NCBI GenBank assembly: GCA_030657355.1
Contig: CP131056.1
Location: 1,195,001-1,259,000 of the forward strand
From: Radicibacter daui
GTDB lineage: Bacteria; Pseudomonadota; Alphaproteobacteria; Radicibacterales; Radicibacteraceae
Length of the DNA: 64,000 nucleotides
Reading direction: 5' to 3'
Under the pieces are notes generated by a model. That model was not told the DNA's origin. It did no database searches and worked only from the letters and a program-made list of their open reading frames with translations. Position numbers and translations under genes: made by a program. Of this stretch, positions 9,274 through 17,752 are shown in pieces (position 1 is the first letter of the stretch; the number at the start of each line of letters is the position of its first letter).

Positions 9274-10180
9274 CCCGCGCGGCGGCACGACGCGAGCTCC
9301 CGTCCGGCAAACTTTCATCACGGCGGCGCTGGTCGCGCTCGCCATTCTGGCCTTTGCCGGCAATTCGCTGCTTACCCGCCAGGCGCTTGCCGGTGGGGCC
9401 ATTGCGCCCGGCCCGTTTGTCGGCCTGCGCCTTGCCTCCGGCGCCGTGCTGCTGGCCCTGCTGCTCGCCCGCCGCCCGGGCGAAATCCTGCCGCGCCGGG
9501 CCGATCTGCCGGGCATCGGCGCCCTGCTTCTCTATGCGCTCGCCTTCACCTGGGCCTATCTCGGCCTCGGCGCTTCCACCGGCGCGCTCATTCTCTTCTC
9601 TTCCGTCCAGTTGACGCTCGTTCTGCTCGCCCATCTGCACGGCACCCGCCTGTCGGGGCGGGAGGGGGCGGGCATGGTGCTGGCGCTGGCCGGCCTTGCC
9701 TTGCTGCTCGCGCCCGGCCTTACCGCGCCGCCGCTTTGGGCCGCCCTGCTGATGGCGCTCGCCGGCGTGGGCTGGGGCCTCTACACGCTGCTGGGGCGCG
9801 GCGCGGTCAACCCGCTGGCGCTCACCGCGCGTAATTTCATCGGTGCCGCTCCGGTCGGCCTTCTGCTGCTCCTGCTCGGCCTCACCCGGTCCGGCCCGCT
9901 GCAGCTTGAGGGCGTGCTGCTGGCAATCGCCTCCGGCGCCCTTACCTCCGGCATCGGTTATGCCCTCTGGTATGCGGTGCTGCCGCGCCTCAGCGTGGCG
10001 ATGGCGGGCTCCGCCCAGCTTCTGGTGCCGCTGGTGACGGCGGCGGGCGGCGTGCTGTGGCTCGGGGAGCCGCTGACGGTCCGCTTTGTCCTCGTCTGCC
10101 TGCTCATTCTCACCGGCATCTGGCTCACCCGCCGCCCGCCGGCAAAACCGGCCATCACGCCGGTGCATGAGCCCGATTAA
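9245..10180 (+). CDS. EamA/DMT family transporter
   Basis: The protein has about 10 hydrophobic helices in two EamA repeats (drug/metabolite transporter family). Typical elements are FVGLRLASGAVLLALLLARR in repeat 1 and SGALTSGIGYALWYAVLPRL in repeat 2. The start is uncertain: TTG at 9245 lies inside the TetR gene, and GTG at 9266 overlaps the TetR stop with AAGG just upstream. It closes the reductase-regulator-exporter cluster, so a role in expelling the compound sensed by TetR is plausible. Confidence 0.85.
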   Translation: MLPGSRPVPDPRGGTTRAPVRQTFITAALVALAILAFAGNSLLTRQALAGGAIAPGPFVGLRLASGAVLLALLLARRPGEILPRRADLPGIGALLLYALAFTWAYLGLGASTGALILFSSVQLTLVLLAHLHGTRLSGREGAGMVLALAGLALLLAPGLTAPPLWAALLMALAGVGWGLYTLLGRGAVNPLALTARNFIGAAPVGLLLLLLGLTRSGPLQLEGVLLAIASGALTSGIGYALWYAVLPRLSVAMAGSAQLLVPLVTAAGGVLWLGEPLTVRFVLVCLLILTGIWLTRRPPAKPAITPVHEPD

Positions 10181-10301
10181 GCAAATTGATTCTACAAGCC
10201 CCGCGGGGCTGATCTATCAAGTCGGTGCTGGTTACATCAGCGCTGGGGCCGGATGGGGCTCGCCAGCTTTTCTGCCTTCTGATCCGGGAGAGATGAGCCC
10301 C

Positions 10302-11147
10302 ATGGAACTGCAGCGTATTTCCGCCTTCTCCGATGCCGGTGCCGGCGGCAATCCGGCCGGTGTCGCTTTTGTCGATACCATGCCGGCCGACAGCGAGATG
10401 CTCGCGACGGCCGCCGAGGTCGGTTATTCCGAAACCGCCTTTCTCCAGCAGCTTGAAAGCCCCGCCAGCTGGCGCGTGCGTTATTTCGCGCCGGCCATCG
10501 AGGTGCCGTTCTGCGGCCATGCCACCATCGCGCTGGGCGCGGCCCTGGGCGCGCGCTGCGGTGCCGGCACCTATCGGCTGAAGCTCAACCGGGCGGACAT
10601 CACCGTCGAGGCGGCCCGGATGCCGGACGGTGCCTGGGGCTCCACGCTCACCTCGCCGGCCACCTGGTCGAAGGCCGCGCCGGAGGACCTGCTGAGCCCG
10701 GCACTGGCCCTGCTTGGCCTCACCACAGGCGATCTTGATCCCGCCCTCGCGCCGGCTCTCGCCCATGCCGGCGCCACCCATCTGGTGGTGCCGCTGGCAA
10801 GCCGCGCCAGGCTGGCGGTGCTTGAATATGATTTCGAAGGGCTCAAGGCCCTGATGACGGCCTTTGACCTCACCACCGTCAATGTCATCCACCGCGAGAG
10901 CAAAAGCTTCATCCACAGCCGCAATCCCTTTGCGGTCGGCGGCGTGGTGGAGGATCCGGCAACCGGCGCCGCCGCGGCCGCGCTCGGCGGTTACCTGCGC
11001 GATGCGGGCGAGCTGCCGGAAGGTGGCAAGCTGGAGATCTCGCAAGGCGTCGACATGGGTGTGCCCTCGCGCCTCTTCCTGGACGTGCCGGCTGCAAAGG
11101 GCAGCGGTGTGCGCGTCAGCGGCGCCACCCGGGTGATCACGCTCTAA
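10302..11147 (+). CDS. PhzF family isomerase
   Basis: The 281-aa protein has the family opening ISAFSDAGAGGNPAGV and the catalytic-type Glu44 in GYSETAFLQ. It also has the FCGHATIALGAAL segment and the second-half motif NPFAVGGVVEDPATGAAAAA. These are diaminopimelate epimerase-like folds. The ATG at 10302 follows GGGAGAG by 9 nt; an ATG 9 nt earlier (10293) is also possible. Family members isomerise small metabolites as in phenazine synthesis, but no phenazine genes are nearby, so the substrate is unknown. Confidence 0.88.
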   Translation: MELQRISAFSDAGAGGNPAGVAFVDTMPADSEMLATAAEVGYSETAFLQQLESPASWRVRYFAPAIEVPFCGHATIALGAALGARCGAGTYRLKLNRADITVEAARMPDGAWGSTLTSPATWSKAAPEDLLSPALALLGLTTGDLDPALAPALAHAGATHLVVPLASRARLAVLEYDFEGLKALMTAFDLTTVNVIHRESKSFIHSRNPFAVGGVVEDPATGAAAAALGGYLRDAGELPEGGKLEISQGVDMGVPSRLFLDVPAAKGSGVRVSGATRVITL

Positions 11148-11170
11148 AGGCAGCGCTTCGCTGGCGGACC

Positions 11171-11893
11171 TCAGCTCGCCAGCGTCACCGCGGTATTGAC
11201 GGCCAGCGCCAGCAGCACCGTGTTGTAGAAGAAGGCGGCAAGGGAGTGTCCGGTGACCACCAGCCGCACTTGCCGGCTGGTAACCTGCACATCCGATACC
11301 TGCGCCGTCATGCCGATGACGAAGGCGTGGTAGATGAAGTCCCAGGCCAGCGGCTCTGTATTGCCGGGAAAGGTTAGGCCGCCGGCGTCGGCTTCATCGT
11401 CCTCATCCTTGTCCGCCGTCTTCGCCGTGCCCTTCTTGCCGGCGGCGGCTTTCGGGCTGCGCCGGCGGCGGGCGTAATAAAGCTGGGCATAGTGAAAGGC
11501 CATGGCGGTGTGCAGTACCAGCCAGCCCAGCGGCACGCTGGCAAGCGCCAGCAGCAACTGCACCACCGGCTCGCTTTCTTTCTGGTTCAGCACCAGGAAG
11601 ATGGAGCTGACGCTGAAGGCGATGGCGAGGAGCGTGATGCCGACGATAAGCGGCATGCCCTCATCTTCGATGCTCGCGCGCCGCCGCAGCTCGCCGGCGG
11701 TAATGCCCGCCGCCAGTTTGGCCATCAGCGCGAGATAGACGATGAAGAAGGTATCCCCGGCAGCAAGGCCGGTGATGCGCCAGCTGAAGCCGGCGGAAAC
11801 ACAAAGGCCCGCCACGACGAAGCCCCCGCACAGTGCCGCATAGAATCTGAGATGCTGGCGAAGATGCGGGGGCAGGGTCGTGGCGGGTGTCAT
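11171..11893 (-). CDS. DUF1345 family membrane protein
   Basis: The 240-aa protein has about five membrane segments. It carries the DUF1345 signature: HYAQLYYARR after a membrane helix, then GGLTFPG, WDFIYHAFVIGMTAQVSDV, and a last helix AFFYNTVLLALAVN. A charged Lys/Asp/Glu insert (about residues 148-168) sits in the loop before LTFPG. The function of the family is unknown. It is convergent with PhzF and lies 51 bp downstream of dctA on the same strand. Confidence 0.88.
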   Translation of the reverse strand: MTPATTLPPHLRQHLRFYAALCGGFVVAGLCVSAGFSWRITGLAAGDTFFIVYLALMAKLAAGITAGELRRRASIEDEGMPLIVGITLLAIAFSVSSIFLVLNQKESEPVVQLLLALASVPLGWLVLHTAMAFHYAQLYYARRRRSPKAAAGKKGTAKTADKDEDDEADAGGLTFPGNTEPLAWDFIYHAFVIGMTAQVSDVQVTSRQVRLVVTGHSLAAFFYNTVLLALAVNTAVTLAS

Positions 11894-11944
11894 GGCGGGC
11901 GGCCTCGTCAGGGCAGGGCGCCCGGACAGCCGACCTGCGGCAGG

Positions 11945-13240
11945 TCAGTCCTGGGCGCCGTTGAGGGCGAGGTCCAGTTTCTCGTGGTCCAGCGCCTTTT
12001 CCCAGCGGGAAACGACGATGGTGGCCACTGCGTTGCCGATGAAGTTGGTAAGCGAGCGGCATTCCGACATGAAACGGTCGACGCCGAGGATCAGCGCCAT
12101 GCCGGCCACCGGGATGGTCGGCACCACCGAGAGGGTGGCCGCCAGCGTGATGAAGCCGGCACCCGTCACGCCCGCCGCACCCTTGGAACTCAGCATGGCA
12201 ACCGCCAGCAGCAGCAGTTCCTGCCCAAGCGTCAGATGAATGCCGGTTGCCTGCGCGATGAACAGCGAGGCAAGCGTCATGTAGATGTTGGTGCCGTCGA
12301 GATTGAAGGAATATCCCGTGGGCACCACAAGGCCGACGATGGATTTCTCGCAACCGGCCTTTTCCATCTTTTCAATCAGGCTCGGCAGGGCGGATTCCGA
12401 CGAGCTGGTGCCGAGCACCAGCAGCAGTTCGGCGCGCAGGTAGCGGATGAGCTTGAAGATGGAGAAGCCGCAGGCCTTGCCCACGGCGCCCAGCACGATC
12501 AGCACGAAGCAGAGCGCGGTGATATAGAAAGTCGCCACCAGCTCGGCGAGGTTTACCACCGAACCGATGCCGTATTTGCCGATGGTAAAGGCAAAGGCAC
12601 CGAAGGCACCGATCGGCGCCACCTTCATCAGGATCGTCACCATGCGGAAGAAACCGCGGCTCAGCGATTCAAGCACCTTCAGGAACGGCTCGCCCCGCTC
12701 GCCGATCTGGGCGAGCGCGATACCGAACACCACCGAGAAGAACAGCACCTGCAGGATATCGCCGCCGGCAAAGGCACTGCCCACGGTGTCCGGGATGATG
12801 TTCATCAGGAAGCCGGTGATAGTGCTGTCATGCGCCTTGGCGGTGTAGCTCGCCACCTTGGCCGGGTCGAGCGTTGCCGGATCGACGCCCATGCCGTCGC
12901 CCGGACGGATGATCTCGCCGATGATCAGGCCGATGATCAGCGCCAGCGTGGAGAAGAACAGGAAATAACCGAAGGTCTTGAGCGCGACGCGGCCGAAACG
13001 TTTCAGATCGCGCATGCCGGCAATGCCGGTCACCACGGTCATGAAGATCACCGGCGCGATCACCATCTTCACCAGCTTGATGAAGGCATCGCCCAGCGGC
13101 TTCATCGCCTCGCCGGCACTCGGATAGAAGTGGCCGAGAGCAGCGCCGATGGCGATGGCGATCAGAACCTGCACATAGAGATGGGTGTACCAGGGGCCGG
13201 CATGCGGCTGGCTGGCGGGGGCGGTACTATCGAGTTTCAT
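11945..13240 (-). CDS. dctA: C4-dicarboxylate:cation symporter DctA
   Basis: The 431-aa protein is a dicarboxylate/amino acid:cation symporter (SDF/DAACS). It shows the opening [23 protein letters not shown] and the serine-rich hairpin [18 protein letters not shown]. The NMDGT-like motif is seen as [20 protein letters not shown], and the last helix region contains [18 protein letters not shown]. DctA imports succinate, fumarate and malate. No dctBD two-component genes are adjacent, so control is not evident here. Confidence 0.93.
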   Translation of the reverse strand: MKLDSTAPASQPHAGPWYTHLYVQVLIAIAIGAALGHFYPSAGEAMKPLGDAFIKLVKMVIAPVIFMTVVTGIAGMRDLKRFGRVALKTFGYFLFFSTLALIIGLIIGEIIRPGDGMGVDPATLDPAKVASYTAKAHDSTITGFLMNIIPDTVGSAFAGGDILQVLFFSVVFGIALAQIGERGEPFLKVLESLSRGFFRMVTILMKVAPIGAFGAFAFTIGKYGIGSVVNLAELVATFYITALCFVLIVLGAVGKACGFSIFKLIRYLRAELLLVLGTSSSESALPSLIEKMEKAGCEKSIVGLVVPTGYSFNLDGTNIYMTLASLFIAQATGIHLTLGQELLLLAVAMLSSKGAAGVTGAGFITLAATLSVVPTIPVAGMALILGVDRFMSECRSLTNFIGNAVATIVVSRWEKALDHEKLDLALNGAQD

Positions 13241-13401
13241 GTCTTCTTCTTTTCTTCTGCCGTCGGGAGCAAGGAAGGCCGATATCAGCCTGACACTCCC
13301 CGGCGGGCCTGATCGTGAAGAAAACGCTCCCCTTTTTCCGTATTTTACGAGGAAAGCGTCATGAAACTGCTTCTGCGCGCGCGGGCGCGCTTCGTCAATC
13401 G

Positions 13402-13438
13402 CTGTCCCGGAAACACACTTGCAACGTTTCCGGGACAG
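13402..13438 (-). terminator. 13-bp perfect stem-loop after the AhpD-like gene
   Basis: CTGTCCCGGAAAC and GTTTCCGGGACAG form an exact 13-bp stem with an 11-nt loop, 14 bp downstream of the minus-strand stop at 13453. No T-tract follows on either strand, so it may act as a processing or stabilising hairpin rather than a classic terminator. Confidence 0.5.
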
Positions 13439-13452
13439 TCGATGCCCGCCGG

Positions 13453-13791
13453 TCAGGAGGCGGCCTTGACCGCGTCGAACACGCGGGTCGAATAAACCAA
13501 GGCGGCGCCTGCATTTATGGCGATGGCAACCCCCAGCGCCTCGGCAATCTCCTCCTGGCTGGCGCCGGCCTTGAGCGCGGCGTCAGTGTGAACCGCGATA
13601 CACCCGTCGCACTGCACGGTGACGGCCACGGCAAGCGCAATCAGCTCGCGCACCTTGGGGTCGAACTTGCCGGTTTTGGCGCCGGCGCCGCTCAGCGCGA
13701 CGTAACCCTTGACCGTATCCGGGCTCAGCCTGGCGATCTCGCCGACGCCTGCCAGCACCTGCTGACGATAAGTGTTCCAGTCGAGCATCAT
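13453..13791 (-). CDS. Carboxymuconolactone decarboxylase / AhpD-like protein
   Basis: The 112-aa all-helical CMD-family protein has the CxxC-x3-H motif (CDGCIAVHT, residues 61-69) typical of AhpD-like peroxidase-type members. The start is ATG 13791, followed at once by a second ATG at 13788; AAGGAG lies 9 nt upstream. It is divergently transcribed from the AraC regulator at 13996, which suggests that regulator controls it. An alkylhydroperoxidase-type redox role is inferred from the cysteine pair. Confidence 0.9.
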   Translation of the reverse strand: MMLDWNTYRQQVLAGVGEIARLSPDTVKGYVALSGAGAKTGKFDPKVRELIALAVAVTVQCDGCIAVHTDAALKAGASQEEIAEALGVAIAINAGAALVYSTRVFDAVKAAS

Positions 13792-13930
13792 GATCGGGTT
13801 CTCCTTAGTATCGGGCTGCCGCGGCACTGTTGCCCCGGCTCGTTGCCCGCAGCGTTCCTGGCTGTTGAGGGAACCTTGCGCCGCCCGGAGTTTTTTCTGA
13901 ATGTCAGCCCGGCGCAGCCTGATGGCCGCC

Positions 13931-13961
13931 CGGATCAATCGCCGGATCAACCGCCGGATCA
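13931..13961. repeat. Three 12-bp-spaced CGGATCA repeats in divergent promoter
   Basis: CGGATCA occurs at 13931, 13943 and 13955, exactly 12 bp apart. The flanking bases are also alike (CGCCGGATCAA-type unit). The repeats lie between the AhpD-like gene and the divergent AraC gene and are candidates for AraC-type direct-repeat binding sites. A coding contribution is unlikely because the frame upstream of 13996 does not resemble the family. Confidence 0.5.
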
Positions 13962-13995
13962 GTCGGTAACGGTCAATCAGCAGCAGGCAGGTACG

Positions 13996-15087
13996 ATGTC
14001 CCTCTCCAGCCCTGTTTCGCCCGCTTCTCCCGCCGCCCCCGTGCCGGCTGCCACGCCCACGCAGGTAGATGCGCTGAGCGCGCTTGCCCCGCTGCTGCGC
14101 GTCTCCCCGGTGCTGGAAACGTTGTGCCTCTTCTCCGGTACCTGGGCGGCGGATCATCCAAGGGTCGGGGGCGGCTGGGCCGCCTTTCACCTGCTGGTGC
14201 GCGGCAGCTGCCGGGTCGATCTGCCGGAGACAGGCACCAGCCTCTCCCTGAAAGCTGGTGACCTGCTGCTGCTGCCGCATGGCGCCAGCCATCGTGTCCA
14301 TGCCACGAGCCTGCCGCCGGAAGCCGCCGCCGCCCCCTATGCGCCGGGTGCCCCCGGCTCGGCGGTTTTCGGCATCCATACCCGCCCGACCGGGGCGGCC
14401 CTGCTCAAGACCAACCTGCCGCGGGAAGAGGGGGCTGCCGAGGCATCGGAAGTGGAGCTGATTTGTGGCCGGCTGACCTTTGCCGCCGCGTCTACCCGCC
14501 CGGGCGAAAATCTGGTGCTCGCGACCTTGCCGGACAGTCTCGTTGTTTCAACAGGCGGCGAAGGTGCGGCTGAAGTCGGCACCGGCCAGGCGGCCCTGAT
14601 GCGCGAGGCCATGCGCCATATCGGGCGTGAACTGGCCGCCGGCAGCCCCGGCGCGGCCTCCATCACCGCCGATCTGGCGAGCGCGCTCTTCGTCATGGCG
14701 GTGCGCGAGCACCTGCTGAAAGCCGAAGCGGGCTCTGCTCATCGCAGCGTGCTTCTGTTGCTGGCCGACCGGCAGGCCGGCCGTGCCGTCTCCGCCATGC
14801 TGGCGGACCCGGCGCGTGACTGGTCGCTGGACGATCTGGCGGCCGAGGCGCTGACGTCCCGCGCCAGCCTTGTGCGCCTCTTTCGCCGCCTTGCCGGCCT
14901 GGCGCCGCTGGAGTGTCTTGCAGCGCTCCGGCTCGATATCGCCCGCCAGCGTCTCGCCGCCGTCGGGCCACGCCTTGCCAGCCTTGGCGACATTGCCGCC
15001 GAGGTTGGATACCAGTCCGAAAGCGCCTTCAGCCGGGCCTTTCAGCGCCGCTTCGGCCTGCGCCCCGGCGAGGCGCGCCGGGCCTGA
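13996..15087 (+). CDS. AraC family regulator with cupin domain
   Basis: The 363-aa protein has an N-terminal Cupin_6-type effector domain (VLETLCLFSGTWAADHP, then GDLLLLPHGASHRVH, about residues 35-210). A C-terminal AraC DNA-binding domain with two helix-turn-helix motifs follows (WSLDDLAAEALTSRASLVRL and SLGDIAAEVGYQSESAFSRA). The ATG at 13996 is preferred; the open frame extends upstream to 13315 through the promoter region and the antisense of the neighbouring gene. It probably regulates the divergent AhpD-like gene, as in many AraC/CMD pairs. Confidence 0.88.
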   Translation: MSLSSPVSPASPAAPVPAATPTQVDALSALAPLLRVSPVLETLCLFSGTWAADHPRVGGGWAAFHLLVRGSCRVDLPETGTSLSLKAGDLLLLPHGASHRVHATSLPPEAAAAPYAPGAPGSAVFGIHTRPTGAALLKTNLPREEGAAEASEVELICGRLTFAAASTRPGENLVLATLPDSLVVSTGGEGAAEVGTGQAALMREAMRHIGRELAAGSPGAASITADLASALFVMAVREHLLKAEAGSAHRSVLLLLADRQAGRAVSAMLADPARDWSLDDLAAEALTSRASLVRLFRRLAGLAPLECLAALRLDIARQRLAAVGPRLASLGDIAAEVGYQSESAFSRAFQRRFGLRPGEARRA

Positions 15088-15211
15088 GGCGCCGCTCGTT
15101 TATGCCGCAGTGCGGTGGCGATAGGGAAAACCCCGAAATTGCGATAATAAGGCGGAAGGCCGGGCCCGATCGAAGGCCGGGTCCTCGAACAATTTTCAAC
15201 GGGGGGCGTTG

Positions 15212-15544
15212 ATGGAAACCGCGGAACTCAAGGCACTGCTGGCCAAGGCCAAGAAAGAGGAAATCGCCTTCGCTTTCGGGCGCGGCAAAACGCCGGAAGA
15301 CAGCGAGCTGGTGCTCGACAAGAAAAAGAAGCCGGTCGCCCTGTTCAAGGCGCTGAAGGCCGGCGGCAACATCAAGGCCGGCAGCTGGGGCATGCTGGAG
15401 GTGGACGGCACGCTCGCCCGTTTCATGCCGGCCAAGGCGCTCTCGGGTCTGGAGCGCGATCTCAAGGCCTATTTCAAGCGCGAGAAAATCTCGATCAAGA
15501 TCGAGGTTGCCGAAGGCGGCAGCGAGGACGAGAGCGAGGAGTAA
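15212..15544 (+). CDS. Conserved-looking small hypothetical protein
   Basis: The 110-aa protein begins METAELKALLAKAKKEEI and includes FAFGRGKTPEDSELVLDKKK. It ends in an acidic tail (EGGSEDESEE). GGGGGG precedes the ATG at 15212. I recall similar short proteins in Rhodospirillales but know no function. It stands alone between the AraC gene and the convergent diguanylate cyclase. It has no membrane segment or signal peptide. Confidence 0.8.
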   Translation: METAELKALLAKAKKEEIAFAFGRGKTPEDSELVLDKKKKPVALFKALKAGGNIKAGSWGMLEVDGTLARFMPAKALSGLERDLKAYFKREKISIKIEVAEGGSEDESEE

Positions 15545-15579
15545 TTCCCGGCCCGCAATGCGAGGGGACGCTCCTGCCG

Positions 15580-17112
15580 TCAGGCGGCGGACATAACCGC
15601 GCCTGACGGGGGCGCCTGTCTGCCGGGGGGCGCAACGGTCACCTGATTGCGGCCGCCGCGCTTGGACTGGTAGAGGGCAGCGTCGGCCGCGCTGATCAGC
15701 ACGCCGACATCATGGCCAGCGGCGGCCAGATCGGTTGCAAGGCCCACGCTGAGTGTTACGCGGCTGGGATTGCTCTCCGTCTCGCTGCCATAGAGGGCCT
15801 CGATTTCCTCGCGCAGGCTGCGGGCAACGGCTTCTGCCGCAGCGGCGGGGGTTTCCGGCAGGATGAGGGCGAATTCGTCGCCCCCGAAGCGCGCGGCAAG
15901 GTCGGCCGGGCGGCGGGCGCGGCTGGCGATCAGCCGGCCAACGGCAGCCAGCAGCCGGTCGCCTTCCATGTGGCCCAGACGGTCGTTGTAGCCCTTGAAC
16001 CCGTCCAGATCGATCATCAGTACGGAGAGCGGCTGGCGCGTGCGCTGTGCGCGTGCCCATTCCTGCGCGACGCAGGCATCGAAGGCGCGGCGGTTGGCAA
16101 GGCCGGTCAGGGCATCGACCCGGCTCAGCGCCATGAGCTGCTTTTCGATGATCATGCGGCGGCGGAATTCGCGCTGCAGCAGCAACGACAGGGCAAAGGC
16201 TCCGGCGGCCAGCAGGGCGCCGATACAGGCCAGCAGCCGGATACGCTGCCACCAGCGGGCATGGATGGCAGAAATCGACTGCCCGACCGAGACGATGATC
16301 GGGGCTTCCTTGATCCGCGTCAGGGCGAAAACGCGCCTTATCCCGTCAACCGGGGACTTTCCTGTAACGGTGCCTTCCTTCTGGCTGAAGGCATTCTGAA
16401 GCGCCGGATCCATTTGCATCCGTCGCCCGACATCGCCGGCGCCGTCAATCGAAGGCTCGCGCATCAGGATGGTGCCATCGGCGCTGAGGATGGTGATGAC
16501 CGACCCCTCGCTCAGTCTTGGCGCGGCGACAAGGTCGCGGAAATAGCTCATCCGCAGCACACCGGCCACGATACCGGAGAAGGCGCCATCACGGTCGGGC
16601 AGGCGCCGGCTGAAGGCAATGCTGGGCTCACCCTGGCGCAGCCGGCTGAAAAAGGGATGGCTGAGGTAAAGCCCGGTATCCTTGTGGTCGCGCTGGGCGG
16701 TGAAATAGTCGCGGTCGGCGATGTTTACATTCCGCGTGCTCTCGCCGGTTCCGATGTCGAGGAAGTTGCCGGCCGGGTCGATGAGGAACATCGAGCCCAG
16801 ATAGGGCTGCGTCGTTGAGCGGCCGAACAGCACGAAGCGCCGTGTTTCCGGATCGAGGTTGGCAATAGCCGGCTGCTGTAGCGCCTCCATCGTGTCCTGG
16901 AGGGCAAGGTCGTAAAGTTCGGCGGTGCGGCCCAGCTCACTGCCGATGGCGCGGGCGAGGTTGAGGTTTTCTGTCCCGGCCTCGCTTTCGGCCTGCCGCA
17001 GGTCGTCATGCAGCACATAGGCGGTCACGCCGACAAGGGCGACCGACAGGGCCAGCAGACCGGTAAGCAGCAAGGAAAGGCGTTTGGTCCGGATCAGCGT
17101 CATGGGCAGCAT
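15580..17112 (-). CDS. Membrane diguanylate cyclase (Cache-GGDEF)
   Basis: The protein has about 510 residues. A membrane helix at about 10-32 leads into a periplasmic double-Cache domain (about 33-285), then a second helix (LLACIGALLAAGAFALSLLL) and a GGDEF domain. The active site GGDEF is at 410-414, and an inhibitory I-site RxxD (RPAD) lies exactly five residues before it at 401-404. It should therefore make c-di-GMP and be feedback-inhibited. ATG 17112, ATG 17103 and GTG 17163 are all possible starts, none with a strong ribosome site. An FNR-like box lies upstream. The PilZ gene at 59719 encodes a possible c-di-GMP receptor. Confidence 0.92.
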   Translation of the reverse strand: MLPMTLIRTKRLSLLLTGLLALSVALVGVTAYVLHDDLRQAESEAGTENLNLARAIGSELGRTAELYDLALQDTMEALQQPAIANLDPETRRFVLFGRSTTQPYLGSMFLIDPAGNFLDIGTGESTRNVNIADRDYFTAQRDHKDTGLYLSHPFFSRLRQGEPSIAFSRRLPDRDGAFSGIVAGVLRMSYFRDLVAAPRLSEGSVITILSADGTILMREPSIDGAGDVGRRMQMDPALQNAFSQKEGTVTGKSPVDGIRRVFALTRIKEAPIIVSVGQSISAIHARWWQRIRLLACIGALLAAGAFALSLLLQREFRRRMIIEKQLMALSRVDALTGLANRRAFDACVAQEWARAQRTRQPLSVLMIDLDGFKGYNDRLGHMEGDRLLAAVGRLIASRARRPADLAARFGGDEFALILPETPAAAAEAVARSLREEIEALYGSETESNPSRVTLSVGLATDLAAAGHDVGVLISAADAALYQSKRGGRNQVTVAPPGRQAPPSGAVMSAA

Positions 17113-17246
17113 GGGTCTCGTGCGCGAGCCGGCGGAAAGGGCCGTCAAGCCGACAGGGCGCACCGCTCGCTACGGAAAAGGCAGGCCCGTGGTCTGTGTA
17201 ACTGGGTATGCGGACTACGTCTTAAATGGTATTTGCCGCGGTATTC

Positions 17247-17260
17247 ATGATTTAGATCAA
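17247..17260. promoter_or_regulatory. FNR/FixK-like box upstream of diguanylate cyclase
   Basis: ATGATTTAGATCAA matches the TTGAT-N4-ATCAA consensus with one mismatch. It lies 135 bp upstream of the ATG at 17112 in the 269-bp gap before the rcnR 3' end. It suggests oxygen-linked control of the cyclase, although no FNR gene with cluster cysteines is in the window. Confidence 0.4.
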
Positions 17261-17381
17261 ACAGCGCACACAGGGGGCCGTCCGGACGGATAGCCGGGCT
17301 GCGCCTTCCGGATAACGGCGTTAACTTCAGGCAACCGGAACAGGCACGCCGGGTCTGTTGGCGCCCCGGAGGAGAGCATCT

Positions 17382-17654
17382 TCAGCGCAGATAGGACTTG
17401 ATCACCTGCAGCACGGCCTCAAGATCCGCCTCGCGCCGGGAATGGTCGGGCTCGTTGACCAGATGTTCGCTCAGATGCCCTTCGATCACCGCCGCCATCA
17501 ACCCGTTTACCGCGCCGCGTATCGCCGCGATCTGCTGGAGGATGGCGTTGTGGTCATGCGCCTTGTCCGCCATCTGCTTTTCCAGCGCGGCGGCCTGGCC
17601 CTGAATGCGCCGGACGCGGGCGAGCAGCTTCTGTTGGTCGCGGCTGGTGTGCAT
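17382..17654 (-). CDS. rcnR: RcnR-type metal-sensing repressor
   Basis: The 90-aa four-helix protein belongs to the CsoR/RcnR family. It closely follows enterobacterial RcnR as I recall it (RRIQGQ near the start, [21 protein letters not shown]). RcnR binds Ni(II)/Co(II) through the N-terminus, His3, Cys35, His60 and His64. Here the equivalents are His2 (from ATG 17654), His35 instead of Cys, His60 and His64, giving an all-histidine set. GGAAGAGAG precedes the ATG. It is divergent from rcnA, with two operator-like sites between them, so it should release rcnA when metal is bound. Confidence 0.9.
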   Translation of the reverse strand: MHTSRDQQKLLARVRRIQGQAAALEKQMADKAHDHNAILQQIAAIRGAVNGLMAAVIEGHLSEHLVNEPDHSRREADLEAVLQVIKSYLR

Positions 17655-17682
17655 GGGCTCTCTTCCGGTCGGGCTTGGCAAT

Positions 17683-17721
17683 ATACTGGAGGGGGGTATA
17701 TAGCATACTCCCAGGGGGTAT
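17683..17721. promoter_or_regulatory. Paired RcnR operators
   Basis: Two 17-bp sites, ATACTGGAGGGGGGTAT (17683-17699) and ATACTCCCAGGGGGTAT (17705-17721), start 22 bp apart, two helical turns. Both have the TACT plus G-tract layout of RcnR operators. They occupy the rcnR-rcnA intergenic region and end 31 bp before the rcnA start. Confidence 0.75.
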
Positions 17722-17752
17722 GCATCGGGCCGCCCCTTCCAGAGATCATTCC

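Noticed and set aside
10197-10210. 14-bp perfect GC palindrome AGCCCCGCGGGGCT
   Set aside because: It is too short in loop for a hairpin and has no T-tract; it may be a weak transcript end but nothing supports an operator.
11492-13312. 606-codon plus-strand frame
   Set aside because: It is antisense to the DUF1345 gene and dctA, both well supported, and is His/Gln/Arg-rich as shadow frames are.
13361-13495. Short plus-strand frame with GAGGAAAG before its ATG
   Set aside because: It runs into the 3' end of the antisense AhpD-like gene, passes through a perfect hairpin and has no recognisable protein feature.
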